From contig NZ_QGTR01000001.1 in assembly GCF_003182275.1 (NCBI RefSeq), positions 348,130-412,129 on the forward strand: a DNA stretch of 64,000 nucleotides. The letters run 5' to 3'. Source of the stretch: Hoeflea marina (GTDB lineage Bacteria > Pseudomonadota > Alphaproteobacteria > Rhizobiales > Rhizobiaceae). Each line of letters begins with the position of its first letter. The stretch's first letter is position 1. The notes beneath the pieces were generated by a model that did no database searches, was not told the DNA's origin, and saw only the letters and a list, made by a program, of their open reading frames with translations. The translations under genes and the position numbers were made by a program. Shown piece by piece: positions 1-8,545 of the stretch.

Positions 1-711
1 GAGGCCGCCGCCGGCGTGCCGGCTGCCCGCTCGTCGTCGAGCGAAATCGCGGCCTTCCTGTCATCGGCCAGATCGATTGCCGGCAGCGCCGACGGCGACG
101 GTCGGCTGATTTTCGCGCTGGACGCGACCATGAGCAGGCAGCCGACCTGGGACGTGGCCTGTCATCTGCAGGGCGAGATGTTCGACACGGTCGGCAAGAC
201 CGGCGGCCTGAATGTGCAACTGGTCTATTTCCGCGGCTTCAATGAATGCAGGTCGTCGAAATGGGTGGCCGACACCGGCCGGCTGGCTCGGCTGATGTCG
301 GCCATTGACTGCCGCGGCGGCCAGACCCAGATCGGCAGGGTGCTGCGTCATGCGAACGCCGAGGCGCGCGGCGCCAGGGTCAACGCCCTGGTCTATATCG
401 GCGACGCGATGGAGGAGAACATCGATGAGCTGTGTGCGCTGGCAGGCGAACTGAGCCTGCGCAATGTGCCATGCTTCATGTTTCACGAGGGCCATGACCC
501 GGCTGCGGAGACGGCCTTCCGCGAGATTGCCCGCCTGACCAACGGCGCCTATGCGAAGTTCGACCGATCCGCGGCGGCAGAGCTGGCCGCGTTGTTGCGG
601 GCTGTGGCGACATTCGCCCGTGGAGGCCGAAAGGCCTTGGAACATGCGGGCGGCAGCGCCGCCCGGTTGCTGCTTGGCCAGATGAAGCCGGGCTCCGGGG
701 GAAACCGCTAG
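1..711 (+). CDS. vWA-like conserved protein, 5' end at window edge
   Basis: The frame is open from the first base, so the true start is probably a few codons outside the window; the first visible start is GTG at 16. About 231 residues are seen. The fold looks like a von Willebrand A domain: a hydrophobic strand LIFALD is followed by DATMS, which fits the metal-binding DxSxS motif, and later comes a strand ending in VYIGDAMEE. No signal peptide is visible in the part seen. The stop is separated by one base from the next gene, which encodes a membrane J-domain protein, so the two are probably one operon. Proteins of this pair occur together in rhizobial genomes, but no function is established that I can name. 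The vWA assignment is inferred from motifs. Confidence 0.75.
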   Translation, partial: EAAAGVPAARSSSSEIAAFLSSARSIAGSADGDGRLIFALDATMSRQPTWDVACHLQGEMFDTVGKTGGLNVQLVYFRGFNECRSSKWVADTGRLARLMSAIDCRGGQTQIGRVLRHANAEARGARVNALVYIGDAMEENIDELCALAGELSLRNVPCFMFHEGHDPAAETAFREIARLTNGAYAKFDRSAAAELAALLRAVATFARGGRKALEHAGGSAARLLLGQMKPGSGGNR

Positions 712-712
712 G

Positions 713-1408
713 ATGACGATTATCTTCTACATGCTTCTGGCAGGGGCTGTCCTGGCGCTGCTGGGTCTGGTGGCGATGCGCATGCCGCCCGCCAGGCTGG
801 CGACGACGCTGCGCTATTTCTTGCCGGGCGTCATGGGCATTGCAGGCCTCGCGCTCACGCTGGTCGGGCGCATCAGCCTCGGCGCGCCACTGTTGTTCCT
901 GGCCTTCACCATCTTCGGGCGCATGCGCTCCGCCGCGCGCGCCAAGCGCAGCGCCGGCGGGCGGTCGCATGTGCGTTCGGCGGCGCTGGAAATGGAACTC
1001 GATCTGGATTCCGGCGACATGAACGGGGTCGTCCTGGCGGGGAGCATGGAGGGCGCCGAACTCGGCGCGCTCGATCTCGAAGCCTTGCTGCGGCTGCGCC
1101 GCGAGCTGGACTGCGATGCAGAAAGCCTTGGCCTACTGGAGGCGTATCTTGACCGCCGCATGCCCGATTGGCGTGCGGGCGCTGATGCGGATGACAGCGC
1201 GGGACTGGGAACTTCTCCAGGCTCGGGCGCCATGACAAAGCAGGAGGCCTACCAGATCCTTGGTCTTGGACCTGGGGCGGGAAAATCCGATATCAGCGAG
1301 GCGCATCGCCGCCTCATGAAGCGGATGCATCCCGATACGGGTGGTTCTGAGTTTCTTGCCAGCCGGATTAATGAGGCCAAGGATGTTCTCTTGCGTCGAC
1401 ATGACTGA
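713..1408 (+). CDS. Membrane-anchored J-domain protein (Tim14/DjlA-like layout)
   Basis: A 231-residue protein with two hydrophobic segments at about residues 3-23 and 40-65, a variable middle part, and a J domain at the very C-terminus (about residues 177-231). The J domain contains the diagnostic HPD tripeptide (in KRMHPDTGG) preceded by the basic helix AHRRLMKR. J domains stimulate the ATPase of an Hsp70 partner. An N-terminal membrane anchor followed by a terminal J domain resembles mitochondrial Tim14/Pam18. It follows the vWA-like gene after a single base and is probably translated with it. No zinc-finger or substrate-binding domain of classical DnaJ is present. The Hsp70 partner is not identified; a short Hsp70-like gene lies 12.5 kb downstream but nothing links the two. 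Confidence 0.85.
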   Translation: MTIIFYMLLAGAVLALLGLVAMRMPPARLATTLRYFLPGVMGIAGLALTLVGRISLGAPLLFLAFTIFGRMRSAARAKRSAGGRSHVRSAALEMELDLDSGDMNGVVLAGSMEGAELGALDLEALLRLRRELDCDAESLGLLEAYLDRRMPDWRAGADADDSAGLGTSPGSGAMTKQEAYQILGLGPGAGKSDISEAHRRLMKRMHPDTGGSEFLASRINEAKDVLLRRHD

Positions 1409-1440
1409 TTTCCCCTGATTACGCATTACAAGTCACAGGC

Positions 1441-1465
1441 GGTGCCAGGCGAACAGCCTGGCACC
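1441..1465. terminator. Hairpin between convergent genes
   Basis: A perfect 10-bp inverted repeat (GGTGCCAGGC / GCCTGGCACC) with a 5-base loop sits between the convergent J-protein and carboxypeptidase genes. There is no T-run on either side, so it is not a canonical intrinsic terminator. It may act as a bidirectional end or an RNA-stabilising hairpin. Confidence 0.4.
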
Positions 1466-1485
1466 CATGGCACGACAGGCCACGT

Positions 1486-2883
1486 TCAGTTCTGGGTTGC
1501 CCAGCAGGCGAACCCCTTCTTCTTCAAGGCCTTGCAGGCCGACAGCGCGCCGTCCTGGCCGTCAAAGCCGGCAAACCGGGCGCGATAGAGCTGTGCGCTG
1601 CCCTTGGAATAGGCCATCGTGAACGGCTCGGCATCGGCGAGCGCGCCGCCGCCTGCGCTCTGCGCCTTCGACAGCAGGCCGAGCGCGCCGTCCCGGTCCG
1701 GCATTGCGCCGATCTGGATCACCCAGCCGGTGATCGCCTGGGTCGATGCGGTGGTGACCGGATCGACGGCCAGGCTTGCGATGCTGTCTGCCGCCTCCGG
1801 CACATAGGCCGGCGCCGGCGTCGGCACCGCAACGGTCTTCTGCAGGCGCAGCGTCTCGGCCAGGGCCGCGCGGCCGACGACCGGATTGGGCGCGGGGGCG
1901 GCATAGGCCAGCGTGATGCGGCTGTCGTCGTGACGGTTCTCCGGCAGCGGGCCGACCTGCGGCAGTTCCAGCTCGGCAATGAGGGCTGCCGGAATCGTCG
2001 GCGCCATCTTGCCGCGGGCGATCAGCTGTCCGCCGCCGCGGGTCGAAGCCTGCGGCAGGTAGCGGGCAATCAGGTCCTTCATCTGGGCATTGCGGCTGGC
2101 GCCGGTGCGCCCGCCCATCACCACGGCGACGATCGAACGGTCGCGGTCGATCACCGATGTCACGAGGTTGAAGCCCGAGGCCCTGGTGTAGCCGGTCTTG
2201 ATTCCGTCGACGCCGCGCACCTGGCCCAGGAGCCGGTTGTGGTTGCCGTGCTTGCGCTTGCCATAGGTGAAGGAGCGGGTGGAGAAATAGCGGTAGTCGC
2301 GCGGAAAATGCTCGCGCAGTGCAATGCCGAGCCGGGCCTGGTCGCGCGCGGTGGTTTTCTGTGCCGAATTGGGAAGTCCGTGCGCATTGCGGTACGTGGT
2401 GTGCGACATGCCGAGCACGCGCGCCTTCGCGGTCATCATCGAGGCGAACTTGGATTCAGATCCGCCCAGATATTCGCCGAGCGCGGTCGAGACGTCATTG
2501 GCCGACTCGGTGATCAGCGCCAGGATGGCGTCTTCCACCGAAATCGTCTGTCCCGGCCTCAGTCCGAGTTTGGTCGGAGGCTCCTTGGCCGCGTTGGCCG
2601 AAACCGGAATCCGGGATGACAGTTTGAGCCGGCCATTCTGCATCGCCTCAAAGGTGAGATAGAGCGTCATCATCTTGGTCAGCGAGGCCGGATAGCGCAG
2701 TTCATCGGCGTCGTGAGCGTAGAGCGTCTTGCCGGTCTTGGCGTCAATGACGATGCCGGCATACTCGGCGGCCCGCGCAGCGGGGGCGCTGAAGGCTGTG
2801 GCCAGGACGAGCGTGACAAGGGCGAGGAGCCGCAGCGGGAGGGCGGCGACGGCGGTTCGGGCGGTTGTCTGTTCGGTACGCAT
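1486..2883 (-). CDS. D-alanyl-D-alanine carboxypeptidase (S11) with SPOR domain
   Basis: A penicillin-binding protein of peptidase family S11 that trims the terminal D-alanine from peptidoglycan stem peptides in the periplasm. I place the start at 2883 (465 aa) because translation from there begins with MRTEQ, directly followed by a hydrophobic signal segment and AAPARAA-like cleavage region near residue 38. The active-site motifs are all present: SLTK (Ser67/Lys70), SAN (127-129) and KTG (229-231). The last ~75 residues (from about ITGWVIQIGAM) resemble a SPOR domain, which binds denuded glycan strands and would direct the enzyme to division sites. It is transcribed away from the phasin gene. 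Which dac paralogue it corresponds to cannot be decided from sequence alone. Confidence 0.93.
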   Translation of the reverse strand: MRTEQTTARTAVAALPLRLLALVTLVLATAFSAPAARAAEYAGIVIDAKTGKTLYAHDADELRYPASLTKMMTLYLTFEAMQNGRLKLSSRIPVSANAAKEPPTKLGLRPGQTISVEDAILALITESANDVSTALGEYLGGSESKFASMMTAKARVLGMSHTTYRNAHGLPNSAQKTTARDQARLGIALREHFPRDYRYFSTRSFTYGKRKHGNHNRLLGQVRGVDGIKTGYTRASGFNLVTSVIDRDRSIVAVVMGGRTGASRNAQMKDLIARYLPQASTRGGGQLIARGKMAPTIPAALIAELELPQVGPLPENRHDDSRITLAYAAPAPNPVVGRAALAETLRLQKTVAVPTPAPAYVPEAADSIASLAVDPVTTASTQAITGWVIQIGAMPDRDGALGLLSKAQSAGGGALADAEPFTMAYSKGSAQLYRARFAGFDGQDGALSACKALKKKGFACWATQN

Positions 2884-3098
2884 GGGACGGCAACTCGTAA
2901 TTTTGCAGCAGGGAGGGCGTCTGGAAGTCATCCCCCAATGACCAGCCATTGCGGCCACATTATCGGCGCGTCGTTACCAATCCGTTTATGATGAATCCTT
3001 CGTTGCCGGCCTCATCCCCCCAGAACGGGCGTATTGACGCCGCGCGGCGCGTCTATCCGTCTGAAAATGTTTCGAAATGCTGCACTGCACAAAAATCC

Positions 3099-3127
3099 TT
3101 GACAAATTGGTGCGACGCACATATCAA
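3099..3127 (+). promoter_or_regulatory. Candidate sigma-70-type promoter of the phasin gene
   Basis: TTGACA at 3099-3104 and TATCAA at 3122-3127 are separated by 17 bases, 38 bases before the phasin ATG. The sequence just upstream carries a CTGC-A-CTGC direct repeat, loosely reminiscent of TGC-rich sites of PHB regulators (PhaR); that part is speculative. Confidence 0.65.
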
Positions 3128-3164
3128 TGCTCCATCACCCCATTCAACGACAGGAGTCGGCGCC

Positions 3165-3500
3165 ATGATGAATTTTGACAGCAGTTCCAAACTCGGCAAG
3201 GAAGCCATGGACAGCATGTTGACCACGGTTTCGTCCATGACCAAGGGTTTCCAGCAGATCGCTGCCGAAGCCACGGACTATTCCAAGAAGGCCTTCGAGG
3301 ACAGCTCGGCCGTGGTCGAGAAGCTTGTCGCAGCCAAGAGCCTCGACAAGGCCATCGAGATCCAGACGGATTTCGCCAAGTCCAGCTACGAAGGTTTCGT
3401 CGCGCAGGCCACCAAGATGAGCGAAATCTACGCCGATCTGGCCAAGCAGGCCTACAAGCCTTTCGAAGAGGCTGCCGCCAAGGTCGGCACCCACGCCTGA
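3165..3500 (+). CDS. Phasin family protein
   Basis: A 111-residue, almost wholly helical, amphipathic protein without signal peptide or membrane segment. It contains the phasin_2-type pattern of repeated K/E/A-rich helices ([45 protein letters not shown]). Phasins coat polyhydroxyalkanoate granules in the cytoplasm and limit their size. The ATG at 3165 follows AGGAG at 3152-3156, so the longer open frame extending upstream is discounted. A strong promoter precedes it and an intrinsic terminator follows, so it is a monocistronic gene. The position immediately upstream of clpS-clpA is common in rhizobia. Confidence 0.9.
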   Translation: MMNFDSSSKLGKEAMDSMLTTVSSMTKGFQQIAAEATDYSKKAFEDSSAVVEKLVAAKSLDKAIEIQTDFAKSSYEGFVAQATKMSEIYADLAKQAYKPFEEAAAKVGTHA

Positions 3501-3547
3501 CATGCTCGGCAGGATCTGTCTCGCGACAGGTTCACGCTTCAGAATTC

Positions 3548-3577
3548 AACCCGGTTGCGCTTCGCAGCCGGGTTTTT
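3548..3577 (+). terminator. Intrinsic terminator after phasin gene
   Basis: The stem AACCCGG / CCGGGTT (extendable inward with TTGCG / CGCAG pairing) is followed by a run of six T. It lies 48 bases after the phasin stop codon. Confidence 0.85.
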
Positions 3578-3738
3578 TCGTGTGCCGTTCTTGTTGCCCG
3601 GCGCGGCATCAAATAAGATTGATCGATCGTGCAGGGGGGCTTAAAATCGGCGAACAAAAGATTAAGTTATGGGAAAGCGTCAGAATGCGTCGTGATCTTG
3701 ATGAGCAGCGCGGCAGGGCCAGACAGGACAGACACACT

Positions 3739-4098
3739 GTGATCAAAAGCGCATTTCCGGTTGTCATGCAGGCGGACAAGAAATCAGGCGGCGGCACTCC
3801 CGACCGGGGCACGCAGGTGATCACCCGGGTCAAGCCCGAGGTGAAACGTCCGAGTCTTTACCGGGTCCTGCTGCTGAACGACGACTATACGCCGATGGAG
3901 TTCGTGATCCACATCCTGGAGAATTTCTTCCAGAAGGACCGCGAGCAGGCGACACGGATCATGCTTCATGTGCACAATCATGGAGTCGGAGAATGTGGCG
4001 TATTCACCTACGAGGTGGCCGAAACCAAGGTGACTCAGGTCATGGATTTCGCCCGCGAGCATCATCACCCGCTTCAGTGCGTGATGGAAAAGAAATGA
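3739..4098 (+). CDS. clpS: ATP-dependent Clp protease adaptor ClpS
   Basis: ClpS binds N-degron substrates and hands them to ClpAP. The conserved core [17 protein letters not shown] and the helix [16 protein letters not shown] are intact, and the protein ends in the family-typical [10 protein letters not shown]. Candidate starts are ATG 3685, GTG 3739 and ATG 3766. I chose GTG 3739 (119 aa) because AGGA lies 10 bases upstream and the resulting N-terminus ([11 protein letters not shown], initiated as Met) matches the length and style of rhizobial ClpS1 proteins. ATG 3766 has no visible ribosome binding site. The gene is 10 bases upstream of clpA, so the adaptor and its unfoldase are co-transcribed. 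Confidence 0.95.
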   Translation: MIKSAFPVVMQADKKSGGGTPDRGTQVITRVKPEVKRPSLYRVLLLNDDYTPMEFVIHILENFFQKDREQATRIMLHVHNHGVGECGVFTYEVAETKVTQVMDFAREHHHPLQCVMEKK

Positions 4099-4108
4099 GG
4101 ACCTGAAC

Positions 4109-6658
4109 GTGCCCAGTTTTTCCGCCAGCCTGGAAAAGGCGATTCATCAGGCACTGACATTCGCCAACGAACGTCATCACGAATATGCCACGCTCGAGCA
4201 TCTGTTGCTGGCGCTGATGGAAGATCCCGATGCCGCCGCCGTCATGGGCGCCTGCAATGTCGATCTCGATCAGCTGCGCCGCACGGTGACGGATTATGTC
4301 GACAAGGAACTGGGCAATCTGGTCACCGGCTATGCCGAGGACTCCAAGCCCACTTCCGGTTTTCAGCGCGTCATCCAGCGGGCGGTCATCCATGTGCAGT
4401 CGTCCGGCCGCGAGGAGGTGACAGGCGCCAATGTGCTTGTCGCCATATTCGCCGAGCGCGAGAGCCACGCCGCCTATTTCCTGCAGGAGCAGGAGATGAC
4501 GCGCTACGATGCGGTCAATTTCATCTCGCACGGCATCGCCAAGCGCCCGGGCTCAGGCGAGGCGCGGCCCGTTCGCGGCATCGATGATCCCGAGCCCGAG
4601 ATCACCAAGCCGGCAGCCGAAAGCGACGAGGGTGCCAAGAAGAAGGGCCAGGATGCGCTCAGCGCCTATTGCGTCAATCTCAACGAGAAGGCCAAGACCG
4701 GCAAGATCGATCCGCTGATCGGTCGCACCGAGGAGGTCAATCGCACCATCCAGATCCTCTGCCGCCGCTCCAAGAACAACCCGCTCTATGTCGGCGACCC
4801 CGGCGTGGGCAAGACGGCGATTGCCGAAGGCCTGGCCAAGCGCATCGTCGAGGGCGACGTCCCCGACGTGCTTTCCGACGCGGTCATCTATTCGCTCGAC
4901 ATGGGCTCGCTGCTGGCGGGAACCCGCTACCGCGGCGACTTCGAGGAACGCCTCAAGCAGGTGGTCAAGGAACTCGAGGACCTGCCAGGCGCGGTGCTGT
5001 TCATCGACGAGATCCACACCGTCATCGGTGCCGGCGCCACGTCCGGCGGCGCCATGGACGCCTCCAACCTGCTCAAGCCTGCCTTGTCGTCGGGCGCCAT
5101 CCGCTGCATCGGCTCGACCACCTACAAGGAATACCGGCAGTTCTTCGAGAAGGACCGGGCGCTGGTGCGCCGGTTCCAGAAGATCGATGTCAACGAACCG
5201 TCGATCGACGACGCCATCGAGATCCTCAAGGGTCTCAAGCCCTACTACGAGTCCTATCACAAGGTCACCTATTCGGACGCGGCGATCAAATCGGCCGTCG
5301 AACTGTCGGCCCGCTACATCACCGACCGCAAGCTGCCCGACAAGGCCATCGACGTCATCGATGAATCCGGCGCGGCGCAGATGCTGCTGCCGGTCGGCCA
5401 GCGCAAGGCCGAGCTGACCGAGGTGGAGATCGAGAACACCATCGCCACCATGGCCCGGATCCCGGCCAAGACCGTGTCGAAGGATGACGAGAGCGTTCTC
5501 GAAAATCTCGACAAGGAACTGCGCTCGGTGGTCTATGGCCAGGATGCGGCCATCGACGCGCTGACGGCGGCCATCCGGCTGGCGCGCGCCGGCCTGCGCG
5601 AGCCCGACAAGCCGATCGGCTCCTATCTGTTCTCCGGACCCACCGGCGTGGGCAAGACCGAAGTGGCCAAGCAACTGGCGGCCTCGCTCGGTGTCGAACT
5701 CCTGCGCTTCGACATGTCGGAATACATGGAGCGGCACACGGTCTCGCGGCTCATCGGTGCGCCTCCCGGCTATGTCGGCTTCGATCAGGGCGGCCTGCTG
5801 ACCGACGGCGTCGACCAGCACCCCTATTGCGTGCTGCTGCTCGACGAGATCGAGAAGGCGCATCCCGACCTGTTCAACATCCTGCTGCAGGTCATGGATC
5901 ATGGCTCGCTGACCGACCACAACGGCAAGAAGATCGACTTCCGCAACGTCATCCTGATCATGACCACCAACGCGGGCGCCGCGGACGCGGCCAAGTCGGC
6001 CATCGGCTTCGGCTCGTCCAAGCGCGAAGGCGACGACATGGAGGCGATCAACCGGCTGTTCACGCCGGAGTTCCGCAACCGTCTGGATTCGATCATCGCC
6101 TTCGGCTCGCTGCCGGCGGAAGTGGTCCATCAGGTGGTTCAGAAGTTCGTCATGCAGCTCGAGGCCCAGCTCAACGAACGCAACGTCACCTTCGATCTCA
6201 ACGAGGAGGCGATCTCCTGGCTGGCCGAGACGGGCTATGACGACCGGATGGGCGCCCGGCCGCTGGGTCGGGTGATCCAGGAGCACATCAAGAAGGAGCT
6301 CGCCAACGAACTCCTGTTCGGCAAGCTCAAGCACGGCGGCACGGTCAAGATCACCGTTGGGGTCAAGGCCGACGGCAACCGCGGCCTGCTGCTGGAGTGC
6401 ATTCCGGGCTCGGTGCCCGTGTCGCCGAAGAAGGAACAGCTGCCGGAGAAGAAGAAGGCTGCCTCCAAGGCGCGCGCGAAGCCGAAGGCCAAGGCCGGTC
6501 CGGCGCCGAAGACGCCCGACAAGCCGAAGTCGGCTGGTGCCGCCAAGGCATCCGCCCCGGCCAAGCCCGCGGCTTCTGCCGGAGCTGAGCAGGCAGGCGA
6601 GAAGCCCGCGCCCCGCAAGGCCTCAGGGGCAGTGCCGAAGGTGCCGCGCAAGAAATAG
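4109..6658 (+). CDS. clpA: ATP-dependent Clp protease ATP-binding subunit ClpA
   Basis: AAA+ unfoldase that feeds substrates to ClpP; 849 residues with a GTG start. Order: N-terminal Clp repeat domain (1-150), linker, first AAA+ domain with Walker A GDPGVGKT near residue 229, second AAA+ domain with Walker [10 protein letters not shown] near residue 509, and the D2-small domain ending near residue 750. From about residue 764 there is a roughly 85-residue tail made almost only of Lys, Ala, Pro, Ser and Glu (runs such as [11 protein letters not shown] and [10 protein letters not shown]). Enterobacterial ClpA ends before this point (about 758 aa), so the tail is an extension; rhizobial ClpA proteins often have one. 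It is cotranscribed with clpS and followed by a strong terminator. Confidence 0.97.
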   Translation: MPSFSASLEKAIHQALTFANERHHEYATLEHLLLALMEDPDAAAVMGACNVDLDQLRRTVTDYVDKELGNLVTGYAEDSKPTSGFQRVIQRAVIHVQSSGREEVTGANVLVAIFAERESHAAYFLQEQEMTRYDAVNFISHGIAKRPGSGEARPVRGIDDPEPEITKPAAESDEGAKKKGQDALSAYCVNLNEKAKTGKIDPLIGRTEEVNRTIQILCRRSKNNPLYVGDPGVGKTAIAEGLAKRIVEGDVPDVLSDAVIYSLDMGSLLAGTRYRGDFEERLKQVVKELEDLPGAVLFIDEIHTVIGAGATSGGAMDASNLLKPALSSGAIRCIGSTTYKEYRQFFEKDRALVRRFQKIDVNEPSIDDAIEILKGLKPYYESYHKVTYSDAAIKSAVELSARYITDRKLPDKAIDVIDESGAAQMLLPVGQRKAELTEVEIENTIATMARIPAKTVSKDDESVLENLDKELRSVVYGQDAAIDALTAAIRLARAGLREPDKPIGSYLFSGPTGVGKTEVAKQLAASLGVELLRFDMSEYMERHTVSRLIGAPPGYVGFDQGGLLTDGVDQHPYCVLLLDEIEKAHPDLFNILLQVMDHGSLTDHNGKKIDFRNVILIMTTNAGAADAAKSAIGFGSSKREGDDMEAINRLFTPEFRNRLDSIIAFGSLPAEVVHQVVQKFVMQLEAQLNERNVTFDLNEEAISWLAETGYDDRMGARPLGRVIQEHIKKELANELLFGKLKHGGTVKITVGVKADGNRGLLLECIPGSVPVSPKKEQLPEKKKAASKARAKPKAKAGPAPKTPDKPKSAGAAKASAPAKPAASAGAEQAGEKPAPRKASGAVPKVPRKK

Positions 6659-6682
6659 ACCGCACCTGGACCTCGAGACGCC

Positions 6683-6716
6683 CAACGCCCCCGGCTTGCC
6701 GGGGGCGTTGGTTTTT
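6683..6716 (+). terminator. Intrinsic terminator after clpA
   Basis: A perfect 12-bp stem (CAACGCCCCCGG / CCGGGGGCGTTG) with a CTTG loop followed by GTTTTT, 24 bases after the clpA stop. Confidence 0.92.
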
Positions 6717-6784
6717 CTGGATAATACGTTCCCCCGCGGGCATTTTCTGTTTTCAGCGGCCGCGCCATGGCTTAACACCGAGTC

Positions 6785-7522
6785 ATGACCGATCCGATTG
6801 ACCGGCCGTCCGCCTGGTGGTTCTTCCACGGCGTGCGCGGCATAGCTTCGCTTCCAGCCCTCATTCTGATGAGCGCCTTTGTCGGTTTCGCCGGTTTCGC
6901 GGTGGAGGCGGGAATGCCCATGGGCGAGACCGTCTTCATGACGGGAATCGTCTGGGCGTTGCCGGCCAAGGTGCTGCTGGTGGGGTCCATCATCGCCGGT
7001 GCATCCCTGCCGGCTGCCTTCATCACCGTGACGCTGTCCTCGATCCGGCTGATGCCGATGGTCGCCTCGCTGATCCCCGAGATCCGCAGCCACAGGACGC
7101 CGACCTGGCTTCTGCTGCTGCTGGCGCATTTCGTCGCCGTGACCGCCTGGGTGTTTACAATGGAACGGGTGAAGGACATTCCCCGCGAGCACCGGGCGAT
7201 GTTCTTCGCCGGCTTCGGCATGACCGTCACCACCGTCAACATGGTGCTGGTGGCCATCGTCTATTCCACCGTCTCGGTTCTGCCGGCGATGCTTGCCGGC
7301 GCGCTGTTCTTTCTGACGCCGGTCTACTTCCTGACCTCGATCTGGGCATCCTCGCCCCACCGGGTCGTCCATATCGCCATGATCGCCGGCATGGCGTTGG
7401 GGCCGCTGTTTCACCAGATATCGCCGGGCTTCGACATTCTCTATGCCGGACTTGCCGGCGGAACGGTGGCGTTTCTGGCCGATCGGCTAATCGCCCGGCG
7501 CGCAAGGTCGGCAGGCCGATGA
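6785..7522 (+). CDS. azlC: AzlC family membrane protein
   Basis: A 245-residue integral membrane protein with repeated hydrophobic segments, starting near residues 16-40. AzlC/AzlD (LIV-E family) pairs export branched-chain amino acids or related compounds through the inner membrane. Features matching AzlC include the early segment with small residues (LPALILMSAFVGFAGFAVEAG) and the GLAGG segment near the end. The gene overlaps azlD by four bases (ATGA), which indicates translational coupling. The cytoplasmic C-terminus is basic (RLIARRARSAGR). Substrate is not shown by sequence; assignment is to family only. Confidence 0.85.
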   Translation: MTDPIDRPSAWWFFHGVRGIASLPALILMSAFVGFAGFAVEAGMPMGETVFMTGIVWALPAKVLLVGSIIAGASLPAAFITVTLSSIRLMPMVASLIPEIRSHRTPTWLLLLLAHFVAVTAWVFTMERVKDIPREHRAMFFAGFGMTVTTVNMVLVAIVYSTVSVLPAMLAGALFFLTPVYFLTSIWASSPHRVVHIAMIAGMALGPLFHQISPGFDILYAGLAGGTVAFLADRLIARRARSAGR

Positions 7523-7872
7523 TGTCGTATCAGTGGCTCGACACCTGGTGGTGGCCCTATGTCTTCATTGCCGTCGCAGGCTGGCTCGCCACCGATCTGT
7601 GGCGCTGGCTTGGCGTTGTCGTCGGCGCCCGGCTGAAGGACGACTCGCTGCTTCTGATCTGGGTCCGGGCCGTGGCCACCGCGCTGGTCGCCGCCGTCAT
7701 CGCCAAGCTCGTGCTCTATCCCAGCGGTGAACTGAAGCACGTGCCGGTGGCATTGCGGCTCCTTGCCCTGGGCCTCGGCTTTGCCGCCTTCCTGGCGCTC
7801 CGCCAGCGTGTCTGGGTCGGCATCGCCGTGGCGCTTGCCGTGCTCATCGGCGGCCAGTTGCTGCTCGGCTGA
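7519..7872 (+). CDS. azlD: AzlD domain protein
   Basis: The small partner of AzlC: 117 residues with three to four transmembrane segments. It starts at an ATG at 7519 that overlaps the azlC stop codon; a second ATG directly follows. The family pattern is present: a first hydrophobic helix (WPYVFIAVAGWLATDLW), a loop with a charged patch (VGARLKDDS), then VRAVATALVAAVIAKLV and two more helices. Together with AzlC it should form an inner-membrane exporter. The downstream gene is convergent, so the operon ends here. Confidence 0.85.
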   Translation: MMSYQWLDTWWWPYVFIAVAGWLATDLWRWLGVVVGARLKDDSLLLIWVRAVATALVAAVIAKLVLYPSGELKHVPVALRLLALGLGFAAFLALRQRVWVGIAVALAVLIGGQLLLG

Positions 7873-7902
7873 CGGGGAGGTGGCCGGCCGCCGCCGCCGG
7901 CG

Positions 7903-8331
7903 CTATTTCTCGAAGCGTTGCGCCACCCAGGAGTAGCCGTCGGTGACGAAGTGCACCGGCTTGGCGATCAGGGACTTGATGCCGGCGGCGGCCGGCAGAA
8001 CGCCCTTGATCTGCGTGAAGACCCTGCTGGCGACGCTGGCCTGTGCCTCGGTGCTGTGAGCTGAGTCCGGATCCGTGCGCTTGTCCGGCGCCTCGGCCAA
8101 AACGCTGCCGTCCTCGATCGCCGCATCAACCATGCCCGCGTCCTCCGGTGTCTGGCAAACGGCCACGACCACGGGATATTTCAGGTTGGAGTAGCCCCTC
8201 AGCCTGGCCTCGGAGTCGGCGTCGCAGGTCTGGATCGTCGCCCATTGCCGGTCGACCGTCTCCACATAGTGGCACTGGGTTGCGGAATCGTCGCATCCAA
8301 GAATGGTCATGATGATGATGGCGGCGTTCAT
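7903..8331 (-). CDS. Hypothetical protein, possible lipoprotein-like N-terminus
   Basis: A 142-residue protein of unknown function. The start at 8331 follows GAGG eight to ten bases upstream on the minus strand, so the longer upstream extension is discounted. The N-terminus is hydrophobic (MNAAIIIMTILGC), and the Cys at residue 13 in ILGC could be a lipobox, although the region is short for one. The middle part has CDADSEARLRGYSNLKYP and a further Cys in VVVAVCQTPED; the C-terminus looks like an amphipathic tail. I do not recognise the family beyond its occurrence in rhizobial genomes. It is convergent with azlD and divergent from the SHOCT gene. Confidence 0.7.
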   Translation of the reverse strand: MNAAIIIMTILGCDDSATQCHYVETVDRQWATIQTCDADSEARLRGYSNLKYPVVVAVCQTPEDAGMVDAAIEDGSVLAEAPDKRTDPDSAHSTEAQASVASRVFTQIKGVLPAAAGIKSLIAKPVHFVTDGYSWVAQRFEK

Positions 8332-8545
8332 GGAAACCTCGCAGGGATGACTGAAACTTCCTCTTGCCCGCACAATGCCGCAAAACGATGGCGACCCGCC
8401 GCCGGGTGGATCGGAGCGGGACCGTGGCGCTGCAGCCTGCCTGCGCCGCGATGCGCGGTGGACATCAGGCCCGTCGCGCTGTTGAATGGATCCTTTCCGC
8501 GGCATCGGCGTTAAGGTGGAAACCCAGATCAGGAGAATTCATTCC

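Noticed and set aside
4553-6334. 593-codon minus-strand frame opposite clpA
   Set aside because: Shadow of clpA; composition is typical of antisense GC-rich frames.
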